A stretch of DNA of 64,000 nucleotides from Pseudomonadales bacterium (GCA_028281005.1 JANQKS010000013.1:81921-145920), one strand, 5' to 3'. Positions 9,053 to 18,457 are shown, counted from the first letter of the stretch. Made by a program: numbers and translations. The notes: generated by a model from the letters alone, not told the origin.

Positions 9053-10024
9053 TTGAGCGACGAAATCTCAAACGAGGTCCTGTTCGATTTACACCGTCGT
9101 ATGGTGCGTATCCGACGTTTCGAAGAAACCGCGGGCAAAATGATGGAGGACGGGAAAATTCCCGGCGCCCTGCACCTTTATGTGGGGGAAGAAGCGGTGG
9201 CTACCGGGGTGATGGCGCACCTGTCGAACCAGGATCAGATCACCAGCACCCACCGCGGCCACGGCCACCTCATCGCCAAGGGCGGCGCGTTCGACCGCAT
9301 GTTTGCCGAATTGTTTGGCCGCGCCACCGGCTACTGCAAAGGCAAAGGCGGCAGCATGCATATCTCCAACATGGAGCTTGGCATGCTCGGCGCTAACGGC
9401 ATTGTTGGCGGAGGCCCACCCATTGCCATGGGTGCCGGGTTTTCCAACAAATTCCGCAAAACCGACAACGTTGCCGTGTGCTTCTTCGGCGACGGTGCCA
9501 GCAACGAAGGTTCCTTCCACGAAGCGGCCAATATGGCGGCGTTATACAAACTGCCGGTGCTGTTTGTGTGCGAAAACAACGGCTACGGTGAATACACCCC
9601 CCAAGCAAACCACCAAGCCATTGTCGATGTCGCCGACCGTGCTCAGGGTTATGGCATGCCGGGTGTCATCGTCGACGGCATGGACGTCATAGCGGTGTAT
9701 GAAGCCGCAGGTGAAGCCATCGCCCGCGCACGTGCCGGTGAAGGGCCAACCTTGCTCGAGTGCAAAACCTACCGCTACTACGACCACGTTGGCGTGCGTG
9801 GCATGGGCCTCACCTACCGCACCGACGAAGAAGTCGAAGAGTGGCAAAAGAAAGACCCCATTGATCAATTTGAAACGCGTCTGGCCGAGCAAGGCATCTT
9901 GAGCGCGGAAGCCGCCCAAGCGGTACATGATGAGGTGTTGGCGGAAATCGACAAAGCCATCAAATTTGCTGAAGACAGCCCCTATCCGGAACCGGAAGCG
10001 GTGCTCGAAGACGTTTACGCCTAA
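9053..10024 (+). CDS. acoA: Thiamine-diphosphate dehydrogenase E1 alpha subunit (acetoin/2-oxoacid type)
   Basis: This 323-residue E1 alpha carries the ThDP motif 'GDGASNEGSFHEAANMAALY' (GDG ... N) and the upstream 'GANGIVGGGPPIAMGAG'. It forms the alpha2beta2 E1 of a dehydrogenase complex with the next gene. The start is TTG 9053, seven bases after GGGGGA, and no ATG alternative keeps the N-terminal helix. The AcoX gene two positions downstream points to acetoin:2,6-dichlorophenolindophenol oxidoreductase rather than pyruvate dehydrogenase. The acoA symbol rests on that context, and a branched-chain or pyruvate role cannot be excluded. Confidence 0.85.
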   Translation: MSDEISNEVLFDLHRRMVRIRRFEETAGKMMEDGKIPGALHLYVGEEAVATGVMAHLSNQDQITSTHRGHGHLIAKGGAFDRMFAELFGRATGYCKGKGGSMHISNMELGMLGANGIVGGGPPIAMGAGFSNKFRKTDNVAVCFFGDGASNEGSFHEAANMAALYKLPVLFVCENNGYGEYTPQANHQAIVDVADRAQGYGMPGVIVDGMDVIAVYEAAGEAIARARAGEGPTLLECKTYRYYDHVGVRGMGLTYRTDEEVEEWQKKDPIDQFETRLAEQGILSAEAAQAVHDEVLAEIDKAIKFAEDSPYPEPEAVLEDVYA

Positions 10025-10058
10025 CAAATCTATTTAGTAAGAGTTCATAGGAATCATC

Positions 10059-11060
10059 ATGGCAGAAGCACAACAAGTGCAAGCACGCACGCTCCCCTAC
10101 GTGGCCGCCATTACCGAAGGTATACGCGCGGTCATGCTCGAGCAAGACAACGCCTTCATCGCCGGTGAAGACGTGGCCGGCGCCGGCGGTGTCTACGGCT
10201 ACTACAACGGCTTGTTAAAAGAGTTTGGGCCGGAACGGGTCTACGACACCCCAATTTCAGAAGAAGGCATCGTGGGGCTGGGCGTCGGCGCTGCCGCCAC
10301 CGGTTGCCGCCCCATCATCGACCTCATGTTCATGGATTTCCTCGGCGAATGTATGGACGAGGTGGCGAATCAATTGGCCAAAATGCGGTATATGTTTGGT
10401 GGCGCCGCCACCCTGCCGGTAACCATGCTAACCATGGCAGGCGCGGGCATGAGCTTGGCCGCCCAGCATAGCCAAAGTTTAGAGGCTTGGCTATGTCACT
10501 TACCCGGTCTAAAACTGGTCGCCCCCACTACGCCATACGACGCCAAAGGTCTGATCATCGCAGCCGCGAGGGATGATAATCCGGTGATTGTGATGCTGAA
10601 CAAAATGTCCCTTGCCATCCAAGGTGAGGTACCCGAAGAGGCTTATGCGATTCCCCTGGGTAAGGCCAATATTGTGCGCCCGGGCAGCAACTACACCATC
10701 GTCGCCATCGGCCGCATGATGCACGAAGCGCTGAAAGCCGCGGACCAATTGGCGGAGCTGGGCATTGATGCAGAAGTCATCGACCCACGCACCCTGCAAC
10801 CGTTCGACACCGCCACCGTGGTGGAATCCGTGAAGAAGACCCATCGCGCGTTGATTGTGCATGAAGCTGTGCGTTTTGGCGGTTTTGGCGGTGAAATAGC
10901 TGCGCAGATTCAGGAAGACGCTTTCGACTACCTGGACGCACCGGTCGCCCGCGTGGGTGCGCCGTTTTCCCCGGTACCCTTTAGCCCAGCCCTCGAACAA
11001 CACTACATCCCCAACGCTGAGCGCATCGTCGCCGAAGCGAAAAAGCAGCTGGGCCTGTAA
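10059..11060 (+). CDS. acoB: Thiamine-diphosphate dehydrogenase E1 beta subunit
   Basis: This 333-residue partner of the E1 alpha gene has the transketolase central domain ('EDVAGAGGVYGYYNGL', 'TPISEEGIVGLGVGAA', 'IDLMFMDFLGECMDEVANQ') and the C-terminal domain ('EVIDPRTLQPFDTATV', 'HEAVRFGGFGGEIAAQI'). It begins 34 bases after acoA with GTAAGAG-like spacing. The product carries the E2-contacting C-terminal domain, so the E1 should dock to the E2 encoded 1.1 kb downstream. Confidence 0.88.
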   Translation: MAEAQQVQARTLPYVAAITEGIRAVMLEQDNAFIAGEDVAGAGGVYGYYNGLLKEFGPERVYDTPISEEGIVGLGVGAAATGCRPIIDLMFMDFLGECMDEVANQLAKMRYMFGGAATLPVTMLTMAGAGMSLAAQHSQSLEAWLCHLPGLKLVAPTTPYDAKGLIIAAARDDNPVIVMLNKMSLAIQGEVPEEAYAIPLGKANIVRPGSNYTIVAIGRMMHEALKAADQLAELGIDAEVIDPRTLQPFDTATVVESVKKTHRALIVHEAVRFGGFGGEIAAQIQEDAFDYLDAPVARVGAPFSPVPFSPALEQHYIPNAERIVAEAKKQLGL

Positions 11061-11082
11061 GCGCCAACACAGCGGAGACTAG

Positions 11083-12108
11083 GTGGTGGGGAAAATAGGG
11101 CTGCTGGCCAACCCGGCGTCCGGCAAGGACGTGCGCCGGCTTGTTGCGCGCGCGTCGGTGTTCGACAACCAAGAAAAACGTGCCATCATCCGCCGTGCCA
11201 TTGTGGGCGCTGTCGCCAGCGCCGCCGGCAGCGGCAGCGAGCTCGAATTTGTCTATCACAATGACGCCCATGGTATTGTGCAGCAGGCCTTGGAGGAGTT
11301 TGGCGGCGACATTAAGGCCACGCCAGTGGACTCCACACAGATGAGTTCTGCGCTGGACACCATCTCTGCGGCCCGCGCCATGCGCGACCAGGCCTGCGAC
11401 ATCGTCATTACCCTCGGTGGTGACGGTACCAACCGGGCTTTCTGTCTGGGCTGGCAAGACGCGCCCATGCTGCCTATCAGCAGCGGCACCAATAATGTAT
11501 TCCCTAACTTGCGCGAAGCCACCATCGCCGGAGCCGCGGCGGGTTTAATTGCCAGCGGTCAGCTGGGCTCCGAACTGATGCTGCAGCAGAAGTGTATTTC
11601 CGTACACATCGAAGATGAGCGTGAAGATCTGGCACTCATCGACGCATTGCTCACCAACGAGCGTTTTGTGGGGGCACGAGCCTTGCTGAAACCGGATCAG
11701 TTTCGCTCTGCGCTGTTAACCCGCGCGGAACCCGCGGCGGTGGGTATCACCTCCATCGGCGGCCTTTTAAACCCGGTTGATGCACGCGCGGACCACGGTT
11801 TATGGCTGGAATTTGGTGCCGCCGGGGACATTGTGCACGCGCCTATTGCGCCCGGTTATTACCAAGATGTTGGCGTAAGCGTCTGCCAGACACTGAAGTT
11901 GGAGCAAACTGTACGCTGCGTGGGGCCGGGTACGCTGGCGTTTGATGGTGAACGTGAGCGCACCCTACGCGACGGCCAGGAGGCCAAACTGACCATCTCA
12001 CGCACCGGTCCAAGGGTGTTGGACGTCACCGCCGCGCTGCATCGCGCAGCGGAGATCGGCAGTTTCATCAAGCCGCAACAAACGCAACCAGCGCCAAAAA
12101 CGTCATAG
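11083..12108 (+). CDS. acoX: AcoX-like protein (NAD/diacylglycerol kinase fold)
   Basis: This 341-residue protein opens 'KIGLLANPASGKDVRRLVARAS', followed by 'FDNQEKRAIIRRAIVG', characteristic of AcoX from acetoin catabolic clusters. The kinase-fold signature 'VITLGGDGTNRAF' (GGDGT) is intact, so nucleotide binding is plausible. The start is GTG 11083, after a GGAGACTAG site. AcoX is found in acetoin operons but its biochemical role has not been settled, as far as I recall. Its place between E1 and E2 genes is the main reason for calling this cluster acetoin-type. Confidence 0.82.
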   Translation: MVGKIGLLANPASGKDVRRLVARASVFDNQEKRAIIRRAIVGAVASAAGSGSELEFVYHNDAHGIVQQALEEFGGDIKATPVDSTQMSSALDTISAARAMRDQACDIVITLGGDGTNRAFCLGWQDAPMLPISSGTNNVFPNLREATIAGAAAGLIASGQLGSELMLQQKCISVHIEDEREDLALIDALLTNERFVGARALLKPDQFRSALLTRAEPAAVGITSIGGLLNPVDARADHGLWLEFGAAGDIVHAPIAPGYYQDVGVSVCQTLKLEQTVRCVGPGTLAFDGERERTLRDGQEAKLTISRTGPRVLDVTAALHRAAEIGSFIKPQQTQPAPKTS

Positions 12109-12201
12109 GTCATGTTGGCAGTCACGACAGATACATGCACCTTAAGCACAAACAACAAAGTCCAAAGACACATAAAGCATAGAGATTAAGAGCGAACAAA
12201 C

Positions 12202-13563
12202 ATGGCAACCGAAATTTATCTGGTCAAAGTGGGCATGAGCATGACCGAAGGGGTCGTGGAAGAGTGGTACATCGCCGACGGCGCGCGCGTGGAAACCGGC
12301 GAACTGCTCTACCGCCTGGAAACCGAAAAGGTCAATCTCGATGTTGATGCGGAAGCCAGCGGCATCGTTAAACATTTGGTTGGGGAAGGCATCACCATGA
12401 CGCCCGGTGATGTGGTGGGTTACATCTTTGCCGACGACGAGGAAATACCCGCTGATCTGAGCACTTTGGGGGGCGGCAGTGCTCAAGCAAACGCCGCAGC
12501 CTCGTCATCAAGCCCGGCGGCTACAACTACCGCGGCCCCTACCCCGGCAGAACGCGCGCCTGGCGAGCGTGTATTTGCATCCCCCGCAGCAAGGCGCTTG
12601 GCAGGAGAACTCGGCATCGACTACACCTTGTTGATAGGTTCCGGGCCGGGTGGACGTATTGTCGAAGCGGACGTCCACGCCGCTACCGACAGCCAAGGTG
12701 CCACGGTCCCGGGACCCAGTTCACCCATGGCACGCAAAATAGCGCGTGAACTTGGGGTGGATTTAAGCCAGGTTCGCGGCACCGGACCGGGTGGCCGCGT
12801 GACCAAGGAAGACGTCGAAAAGGCCGCCGCTGCTCCGGGTGCCGCCCCGGCTGCAGCGCCTGCAACCCGCGCCGCCCCAGCCGGCAGCGTCCCGGTACGC
12901 GGTATGCGTAAAACCATTGCCGAACGTATGCACGACAGCCTACAAAGCATGGCGCAGCTGACCATGGACATGGATGTGAACATGGATGACGCCATCAAGC
13001 TACGTAATCAGCTGGTGGATGAGTGGGTTGACGAAGGCGTCAAACCCACCTACACCGATTTGGTCATACGGGCGGTGGCGCGCGCGTTGCAAAAACACCC
13101 GCTGATGAATGCCAGCTGGGGGGATCAGGAAATTACGTTACACGGTGAGATCCATGTCGGCATGGCAGTGGCACTCGAAGAAGGCCTGATTGTGCCCGTC
13201 ATCAAAAACACCGCTGACATATCCATCAAAGCGTTGGTACAAGAAAGTACCCGCCTGGCGCAAGACGCCCGCGACGGCAACGCTTCTCTCGACGATATGC
13301 AAGGCGGCACCTTTACCGTATCGGCCCTCGGTATGTTTGGGGTGGATGCATTTACTCCCATCATCAACTCACCCCAGGCGGGGATCCTTGGGGTAAACCG
13401 GATACGCGACGACATCGCCTGGGAGGGTGACAAACCGGTTAAAACACAAGTCATGCGTCTGTCGCTGACTTGGGATCATCGTGTGCTTGACGGTGGACCC
13501 GCCGCGCTGTTCTTAGGTGAAGTGAAAAACTTACTGGAGGCGCCCTACCGCCTGTTGCTGTAA
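12202..13563 (+). CDS. acoC: Dihydrolipoamide acyltransferase E2 with two subunit-binding domains
   Basis: This 453-residue E2 carries one lipoyl domain (residues 1-80, lipoyl-Lys43 in 'LETEKVN'), an Ala/Pro linker and two peripheral subunit-binding domains. Those are 'SPAARRLAGELGID...GPGGRIVEADV' and 'SPMARKIARELGVD...GPGGRVTKEDV'. A second Ala/Pro linker leads to the catalytic domain, which ends in 'HRVLDGGPAALFL' with the active-site His and Asp. Most E2s have a single subunit-binding domain, so the tandem copy is notable. No E3 gene is visible in the window, so dihydrolipoamide dehydrogenase must be supplied from elsewhere. The TauD gene begins 9 bases later. Confidence 0.88.
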   Translation: MATEIYLVKVGMSMTEGVVEEWYIADGARVETGELLYRLETEKVNLDVDAEASGIVKHLVGEGITMTPGDVVGYIFADDEEIPADLSTLGGGSAQANAAASSSSPAATTTAAPTPAERAPGERVFASPAARRLAGELGIDYTLLIGSGPGGRIVEADVHAATDSQGATVPGPSSPMARKIARELGVDLSQVRGTGPGGRVTKEDVEKAAAAPGAAPAAAPATRAAPAGSVPVRGMRKTIAERMHDSLQSMAQLTMDMDVNMDDAIKLRNQLVDEWVDEGVKPTYTDLVIRAVARALQKHPLMNASWGDQEITLHGEIHVGMAVALEEGLIVPVIKNTADISIKALVQESTRLAQDARDGNASLDDMQGGTFTVSALGMFGVDAFTPIINSPQAGILGVNRIRDDIAWEGDKPVKTQVMRLSLTWDHRVLDGGPAALFLGEVKNLLEAPYRLLL

Positions 13564-13572
13564 CCTGAGCGC

Positions 13573-14436
13573 ATGCAAGTCACTCCCATCTCTCCGACCA
13601 TCGGCGCTGAAGTCAGCGGCATCGATCTCACAGAGCTCGATGATGCAGAGTTCGCGGTACTACACGACGCTTTTGTGGAATACAGCGTTTTGGTATTTCG
13701 CGATCAGCCGGCGCTCACGCCGAGCCAACAAGTCGGCTTTGCCAAGCGGTTCGGACCGTTGCATACCCACCCGGCGGCACCGACGTTAGCCGGTCATCCG
13801 GAAGTATTTGTTATCCATGCCCACGCCGAATCTAAGGTGGCAAATGGCAACGGCTGGCACACCGATGTTTCCTGTGATGAAGCCCCGCCTTTAGCCACCA
13901 TGCTACAGCTCCACCTGTTGCCACCGAGCGGCGGCGATACGCTGTTCGCTTCGATGTACGCCGCGTTCGAAACGCTTTCGCCGCACCTGCAAGAATGGCT
14001 GATGAGCCTGCAAGCCCATCACGAATCGGAACACATTTACCGGGGTCGTTACGCCGACCGTGGGGTCGACGATGCTGGGCGGGAATATCCCAAAGCCCTA
14101 CATCCGGTGGTTCGTACACACCCCGACTCCGGCCGTAAAGCGTTGTACGTCAATCCCAGCTTCACCACCCGCATCGACGGTTTGACGCGTAAAGAAAGTG
14201 ATGCGCTGCTGCACATGCTCTATACCCATCAGCAACGCCCGGAGTTTCAAATGCGCCTGACCTGGCAGCCAAACACCTTGGCGCTGTGGGATAACCGTTG
14301 CACACAACATTTTGCGTTGTGGGATTACTGGCCACATGAACGTAAAGGACATCGCGTGACTGTGCTAGGCGAACGCCCCTTTTTGGAACAGTCAGCACCG
14401 GTACATGTAGACATGCATCTGTCGAGGCAGCTCTAA
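13573..14436 (+). CDS. TauD/TfdA-family Fe(II)/2-oxoglutarate dioxygenase (copy 1)
   Basis: This 287-residue dioxygenase has the metal motif HxD in 'NGWHTDVSCDE'. The distal His and 2-oxoglutarate Arg lie in the C-terminal 'DNRCTQHFALWDYWPHERKGHR' region. The family oxidises sulfonates, aryloxyalkanoates, carnitine-like or other small substrates. The gene lies 9 bases after the E2 gene and is probably the last of that operon. It closely resembles the TauD gene at 61551 (both have 'GNGWHTDV(S/T)CDE') more than the one at 54283. Substrate unknown. Confidence 0.9.
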   Translation: MQVTPISPTIGAEVSGIDLTELDDAEFAVLHDAFVEYSVLVFRDQPALTPSQQVGFAKRFGPLHTHPAAPTLAGHPEVFVIHAHAESKVANGNGWHTDVSCDEAPPLATMLQLHLLPPSGGDTLFASMYAAFETLSPHLQEWLMSLQAHHESEHIYRGRYADRGVDDAGREYPKALHPVVRTHPDSGRKALYVNPSFTTRIDGLTRKESDALLHMLYTHQQRPEFQMRLTWQPNTLALWDNRCTQHFALWDYWPHERKGHRVTVLGERPFLEQSAPVHVDMHLSRQL

Positions 14437-14460
14437 AACTCTACAATCCTAACAGGGCGA

Positions 14461-15234
14461 TTAAGTTGCACTCTTGTTGACAAACCAGACCTCTTCACTC
14501 GGCCATAAATGGGCCCATTCCGGACTGGCCCATAGGTAGCGGGTGGTGGCATCGTTAGGTGCTCGCAATTCAACCAACCGCTCAACGGTTAATTGATTGG
14601 CACGCAGCAGATCTATCATCTCGCCGTGGGGCAAATGGAATTCGGTGGAGCCAGGCTCATCCGGCCAGTTGATGGCGTGCATGTCAAAATACGGCCGCAG
14701 CAACTCACGTTTGGTGGGGCCATCCGCATCGTAGTCCGGTGTACACATCACCATCAGCGGAGAATTGGTGAGAAAAGCAAGCTGCCCACCGGGTTTCAGC
14801 ACCCGCGCGGCTTCCGGGATCCACAGATAAGGGTCTGCCCATAAACACGCGCCATATTCGGAGATGGCAAAGTCAAAAGTGTCATCTGCAAAGGGCAACT
14901 GTTCAGCAAAACCTTCGCGGATATCGATGTCCAAACCATGCTCTTGCTGTAGACGACGTGCGGTGGCGAGTTGGTTTGGGGTCGGATCGATGGCCGAAAC
15001 GTCACCGCCGCGGCGCACCATCCAGGCGGAGACATAGGCGGTACCACAGCCTAGCTCAATGCAACGTTGGCCGGCTAATGAATCCGGTAAGAAGCCTACC
15101 TCACGATTGGGTATGCGCCAGATACCCCAATAAGGCTCTGGTGATGCCCAGGCTAATTCGGCGGCTTCTACGTAGTTTACCGCTTCCTGTTGCCAGGAGT
15201 CGACGTTGCCTTGTAGGTAGTCTGGTTTATCCAT
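14461..15234 (-). CDS. Class I SAM-dependent methyltransferase
   Basis: The 257-residue product shows motif I as 'CIELGCGTAYVSAW', then the acidic 'VSAIDPTPNQL' strand and 'FAISEYGACLW' (motif IV). It resembles Methyltransf_11/25 small-molecule enzymes. I start at ATG 15234; a TTG two codons upstream is also possible, and neither has a good ribosome binding site. It is convergent with the TauD gene and downstream of the Liv binding protein, with an 80-base gap holding a CGCGCC/GGCGCG hairpin. The substrate is unknown. Confidence 0.85.
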   Translation of the reverse strand: MDKPDYLQGNVDSWQQEAVNYVEAAELAWASPEPYWGIWRIPNREVGFLPDSLAGQRCIELGCGTAYVSAWMVRRGGDVSAIDPTPNQLATARRLQQEHGLDIDIREGFAEQLPFADDTFDFAISEYGACLWADPYLWIPEAARVLKPGGQLAFLTNSPLMVMCTPDYDADGPTKRELLRPYFDMHAINWPDEPGSTEFHLPHGEMIDLLRANQLTVERLVELRAPNDATTRYLWASPEWAHLWPSEEVWFVNKSAT

Positions 15235-15321
15235 AAACAAAGAGCGCTAGAGTGCCGGCGCCTCACGTAACAGTGTGCCTATTACCTGGCCGCGCCTACC
15301 TGGGCGCGCCGCCGCTTCAGA

Positions 15322-16536
15322 TTAATACGTAATTGCTTCATCGAGCTTCACCCAACGTCCGTTTTGTACTTGGGACAACACCGACTCGGTAGCACCGCTG
15401 TGTTTGTCCGGTCCAAAGGAAACACGATAACCAAATATATCCGTGTAGTCGGTAATGCTCTCCAAAGCTTGCACCAATCCCTCGGTGGTAACGTCGCGGC
15501 CCGCACGCTGTAGCGCTTCCACGGTGAGGTCCGCGGCACGATAACCCTCCATGGCGGCGAGTCCCGGCTCAGCATTGTATTTGGCCACGTACGCATCCCA
15601 CCAAGCGCGTACTTCCGGCGACATCTCGTCATCTGCATAAAGCTTGGCCATGTGCACAAAGGCGTAGTAACCCTGGCCACTTTCCTGATCGGCGATGACC
15701 TGGGCGTAAGCCGCATTGTTGCCCACCCAGGCGACCCCTTCCCAACCCATCTTGCGGGCCGCGTCTAAGACCAAGATGGTGTCGCGGTGCACGGTACCCA
15801 TCAGCACGAGGTCACAGCCCGCGTTTTTGAGCCGCAAAATCGCCGCGGTGAATTCTGTTTCAGTGGGTTTGTGCGCCGACACCGCCGCCAGCTCTACCCC
15901 CATCGCCATCGCCTGGTCTTCCGCACCCTCCAGGATCTCCACACCGTAGTCAGTGTCTTGATAAATCACGCAGGGCGCGGTTTTACTTTCCCGCTCCATA
16001 AAGTACTTCACCGAAGCGCGCACTTCATCGTAGTAAATGCCGCGCTGGGTGAACTTCAACGGATGGAATGGCTCGACCATTTGGCGTCCGCCACTGATGG
16101 GGAACAGGTTCAGCACGTTGGCTTCAAACTGTATCGGCATCACCGCGTTGTTGAGCGGTGTACCTACCGCGAGCACAAAGGCCAGCACGTTGTCCCGGTT
16201 GATCAGCTTATTAGCCGCAGAAATAGCCTTGGGCACTTGATACGAAGTGTCTTCCACAATGTAGCGAATGGTGCGCCCGTGTACGCCGCCGGCTGCATTG
16301 GCCTCTTCAAAGCGCATGCGAGCACCGTTGGTGGCACCCACACCCCAAATGGCAGTGGGGCCGGACAGGTCGGTGCTGCCGCCAAGGATCACTTCCGTAT
16401 CCGTCACACCCCGATTTTGAACGCCGCCGGCCTCACCCGCATCAGCACTGTCACCGCCCTCCCCGCCGCAAGCGGCCAACAGTAGAAGTGCGGCAAAACC
16501 AGCCAAAGTGTTTTTCATCTGCATGCCTTTTCCCAT
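15322..16536 (-). CDS. Branched-chain amino acid-type ABC substrate-binding lipoprotein
   Basis: This periplasmic solute-binding protein of the Leu/Ile/Val family has 404 residues from ATG 16536. It has a lipoprotein signal ending 'LLLLAAC', so Cys23 would be lipidated. The mature part shows the two-lobed Peripla_BP_6 pattern ('VILGGSTDLSGPTAIWG', 'GDGVAWVG'-like strands, 'GYRAADLTVEALQRAG'). The start is supported by GGGAAG five bases upstream. It is the receptor for the permeases and ATPases at 18458-21935, with an acyl-CoA synthetase in between. Such clusters often import aromatic or dicarboxylic acids rather than amino acids. Confidence 0.9.
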   Translation of the reverse strand: MGKGMQMKNTLAGFAALLLLAACGGEGGDSADAGEAGGVQNRGVTDTEVILGGSTDLSGPTAIWGVGATNGARMRFEEANAAGGVHGRTIRYIVEDTSYQVPKAISAANKLINRDNVLAFVLAVGTPLNNAVMPIQFEANVLNLFPISGGRQMVEPFHPLKFTQRGIYYDEVRASVKYFMERESKTAPCVIYQDTDYGVEILEGAEDQAMAMGVELAAVSAHKPTETEFTAAILRLKNAGCDLVLMGTVHRDTILVLDAARKMGWEGVAWVGNNAAYAQVIADQESGQGYYAFVHMAKLYADDEMSPEVRAWWDAYVAKYNAEPGLAAMEGYRAADLTVEALQRAGRDVTTEGLVQALESITDYTDIFGYRVSFGPDKHSGATESVLSQVQNGRWVKLDEAITY

Positions 16537-16571
16537 GGTTACTTCCCGTTCAAACAATCCATTCATCTACC

Positions 16572-16618
16572 CAATCCATCAACCCATCCATCAACCCATC
16601 CATCAATTCATCAATACA
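16572..16618. repeat. Tandem 12-bp repeat in the intergenic leader
   Basis: The + strand repeats the unit CATCAACCCATC with decay at the ends. On the coding (minus) strand this reads TTGATGGATGGG. It runs from the end of the acyl-CoA synthetase gene to just before the binding-protein start, so it forms part of the untranslated spacer. It could be a phase-variable or slippage-prone spacer that alters coupling. Confidence 0.7.
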
Positions 16619-18425
16619 TCTCGTTGATGAGATCAATGTACTTTTCATTCACCACCTTACGCTTGAGCTTCATGGTGGGTGTCAATTCTTCGTCTTCCGG
16701 ATCTAACAACTGGTCTATGAGGCGAAACTTCTTAATGGTCTCCACCCGGGCAAACTTGGTGTTAACGGTTTCAATCTCTTGCCAGATGAGGTCCTGCACT
16801 TCTTGAGTGTGGCACAAACTGGTGTAGTTGGTGAACGGCACGTTGTTTTCTTGCGCAAAGTTCTCCACGTTCTCCTGATCGATCATCACCAGACAGGTAA
16901 GATAGGGGCGTTTGTCCCCCACCACGACGGCATCGGAGACAAAGGGTGAAAACTTCAGCTGGTTTTCTATTTCGCTGGGGGTGATGTTTTTGCCGCCCGC
17001 GGTAATGATGATGTCTTTCATGCGGTCAACAATATAGACGTAACCATCATCGTCGATGCGGCCGACGTCCCCGGTGTGTAACCACCCTTGCACAAAAGTT
17101 TCCGCGGTTTTTTCGGGTTTGTTCCAATAACCCAAAATCACCCCGGGGCCTCTAATGAGGATTTCACCCTGCTCCGACAAAGTGACTTCACAGTCTTTGG
17201 TGGCGCGGCCAACGGAACCTATTCGATTCGCGCCCGGCCGGTTGGCGGTGGCGATGCCGCTGCACTCGGTTTGCCCGTAGACTTCATACATGGGTTTACC
17301 CAATGCCCAGTACCAATCGATCAACTCCGGAGCGATCGGGGCCGCGGCGGTGGACAGCCAACGGCACTGATCGATACCAAGCATGATGCGGATGTTTTTA
17401 AGGACAAGAAAATCCAAGGTTTTATGCAGCACCTTCAGGGGTACACCCACTGACTCCCCTTGTTTAGTGGCTTCAGCCACCTTCGCACCTACGCTGATGG
17501 CCCTTTCATAGGCCCAGCGGCCAAACGCGGTGGCCTCTTTTAGCTTGATGGTGACCAGCGAATACTGTTTTTCCCACACCCGCGGTACGGCAAAGTGGAT
17601 GGTGGGCGCAATTTCCTTCTGATCGGCAGTGGCGGTCTCCAGTTCCTCCACCAGATTCACCACGGAAGCCGATTCCAACGCCATGAAGTTGTAAAACATA
17701 CGCCCGGCCACATGCGCCAGGGGTAAAAAACCGAGCTGCTCATCCTCGGGATACACGCCGTATATGTCCTGCAGGTTATCTGCCATAAACAGCATGTTTT
17801 TCTGCGAGATCATGGCACCTTTCGGTGGCCCGGTAGTGCCGGACGTGTAGGTTAAGGTCATTAAATCGTCGGGCTGCGCGGCGGCAATTTCCTGGACCCA
17901 TAATTCAGGGTGCACCTCGGCATGCTGCTTGCCGAGGGCTAGAAAATCCTCCCAGCTCATACATTGCTCATCGCTGAAGTTACGCAAGCCTTCCATGTCG
18001 AAGATGATGATTTTCGACAGGGTGGGCGTCTGTCCGCGCACCTCAAGCACCTTGTCCAGCTGTTCTTCATCTTCAGCGAAGTAGAAACGCGTGCCGCTGT
18101 CGTTAATCAGGTATTCCACCTGATTGGCGGCATCGGTGGGATACACCCCATTGGTGACACCCCCCATGCCGATGACACCCATGTCGGCAAACATCCACTC
18201 TTTGTTCACTTCCGAAGCAATTGAGCAAACGTCACCACGCTGCAGGCCCAACGCTTTTAAGCCATGGCCCACCCAACGCGCGTGCTCACCGTATTCCGCC
18301 CAGGTGTATTCATTCCAGATGCCGAAGTCTTTTTCACGCAGGGCGACCTTTTCCGGCAACTCGCGAACGCGCTTGTCGAACAGCGCTGATATGGTGGTAC
18401 ACCCGTGAACAACTACTTCAGTCAT
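16611..18425 (-). CDS. Long-chain-type AMP-forming acyl-CoA synthetase
   Basis: This 604-residue adenylate-forming enzyme has the P-loop 'TYTSGTTGPPKGA'. Other landmarks are 'GQTECSGIA' in place of the usual 'YGxTE', 'GWLHTGDVGRIDDDGYVYIVDR', and 'DIIITAGGKNITPSEIE'. The C terminus, 'DEELTPTMKLKRKVVNEKY', includes the catalytic Lys, as in FadD15-like enzymes. It lies inside the Liv operon between livF and the binding-protein gene, which suggests that the imported acid is immediately converted to its CoA thioester. Start ATG 18425. Confidence 0.92.
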   Translation of the reverse strand: MTEVVVHGCTTISALFDKRVRELPEKVALREKDFGIWNEYTWAEYGEHARWVGHGLKALGLQRGDVCSIASEVNKEWMFADMGVIGMGGVTNGVYPTDAANQVEYLINDSGTRFYFAEDEEQLDKVLEVRGQTPTLSKIIIFDMEGLRNFSDEQCMSWEDFLALGKQHAEVHPELWVQEIAAAQPDDLMTLTYTSGTTGPPKGAMISQKNMLFMADNLQDIYGVYPEDEQLGFLPLAHVAGRMFYNFMALESASVVNLVEELETATADQKEIAPTIHFAVPRVWEKQYSLVTIKLKEATAFGRWAYERAISVGAKVAEATKQGESVGVPLKVLHKTLDFLVLKNIRIMLGIDQCRWLSTAAAPIAPELIDWYWALGKPMYEVYGQTECSGIATANRPGANRIGSVGRATKDCEVTLSEQGEILIRGPGVILGYWNKPEKTAETFVQGWLHTGDVGRIDDDGYVYIVDRMKDIIITAGGKNITPSEIENQLKFSPFVSDAVVVGDKRPYLTCLVMIDQENVENFAQENNVPFTNYTSLCHTQEVQDLIWQEIETVNTKFARVETIKKFRLIDQLLDPEDEELTPTMKLKRKVVNEKYIDLINEMY

Positions 18426-18457
18426 CTCAACTTGCTTTGCATGTTAACAAGGGCCCG

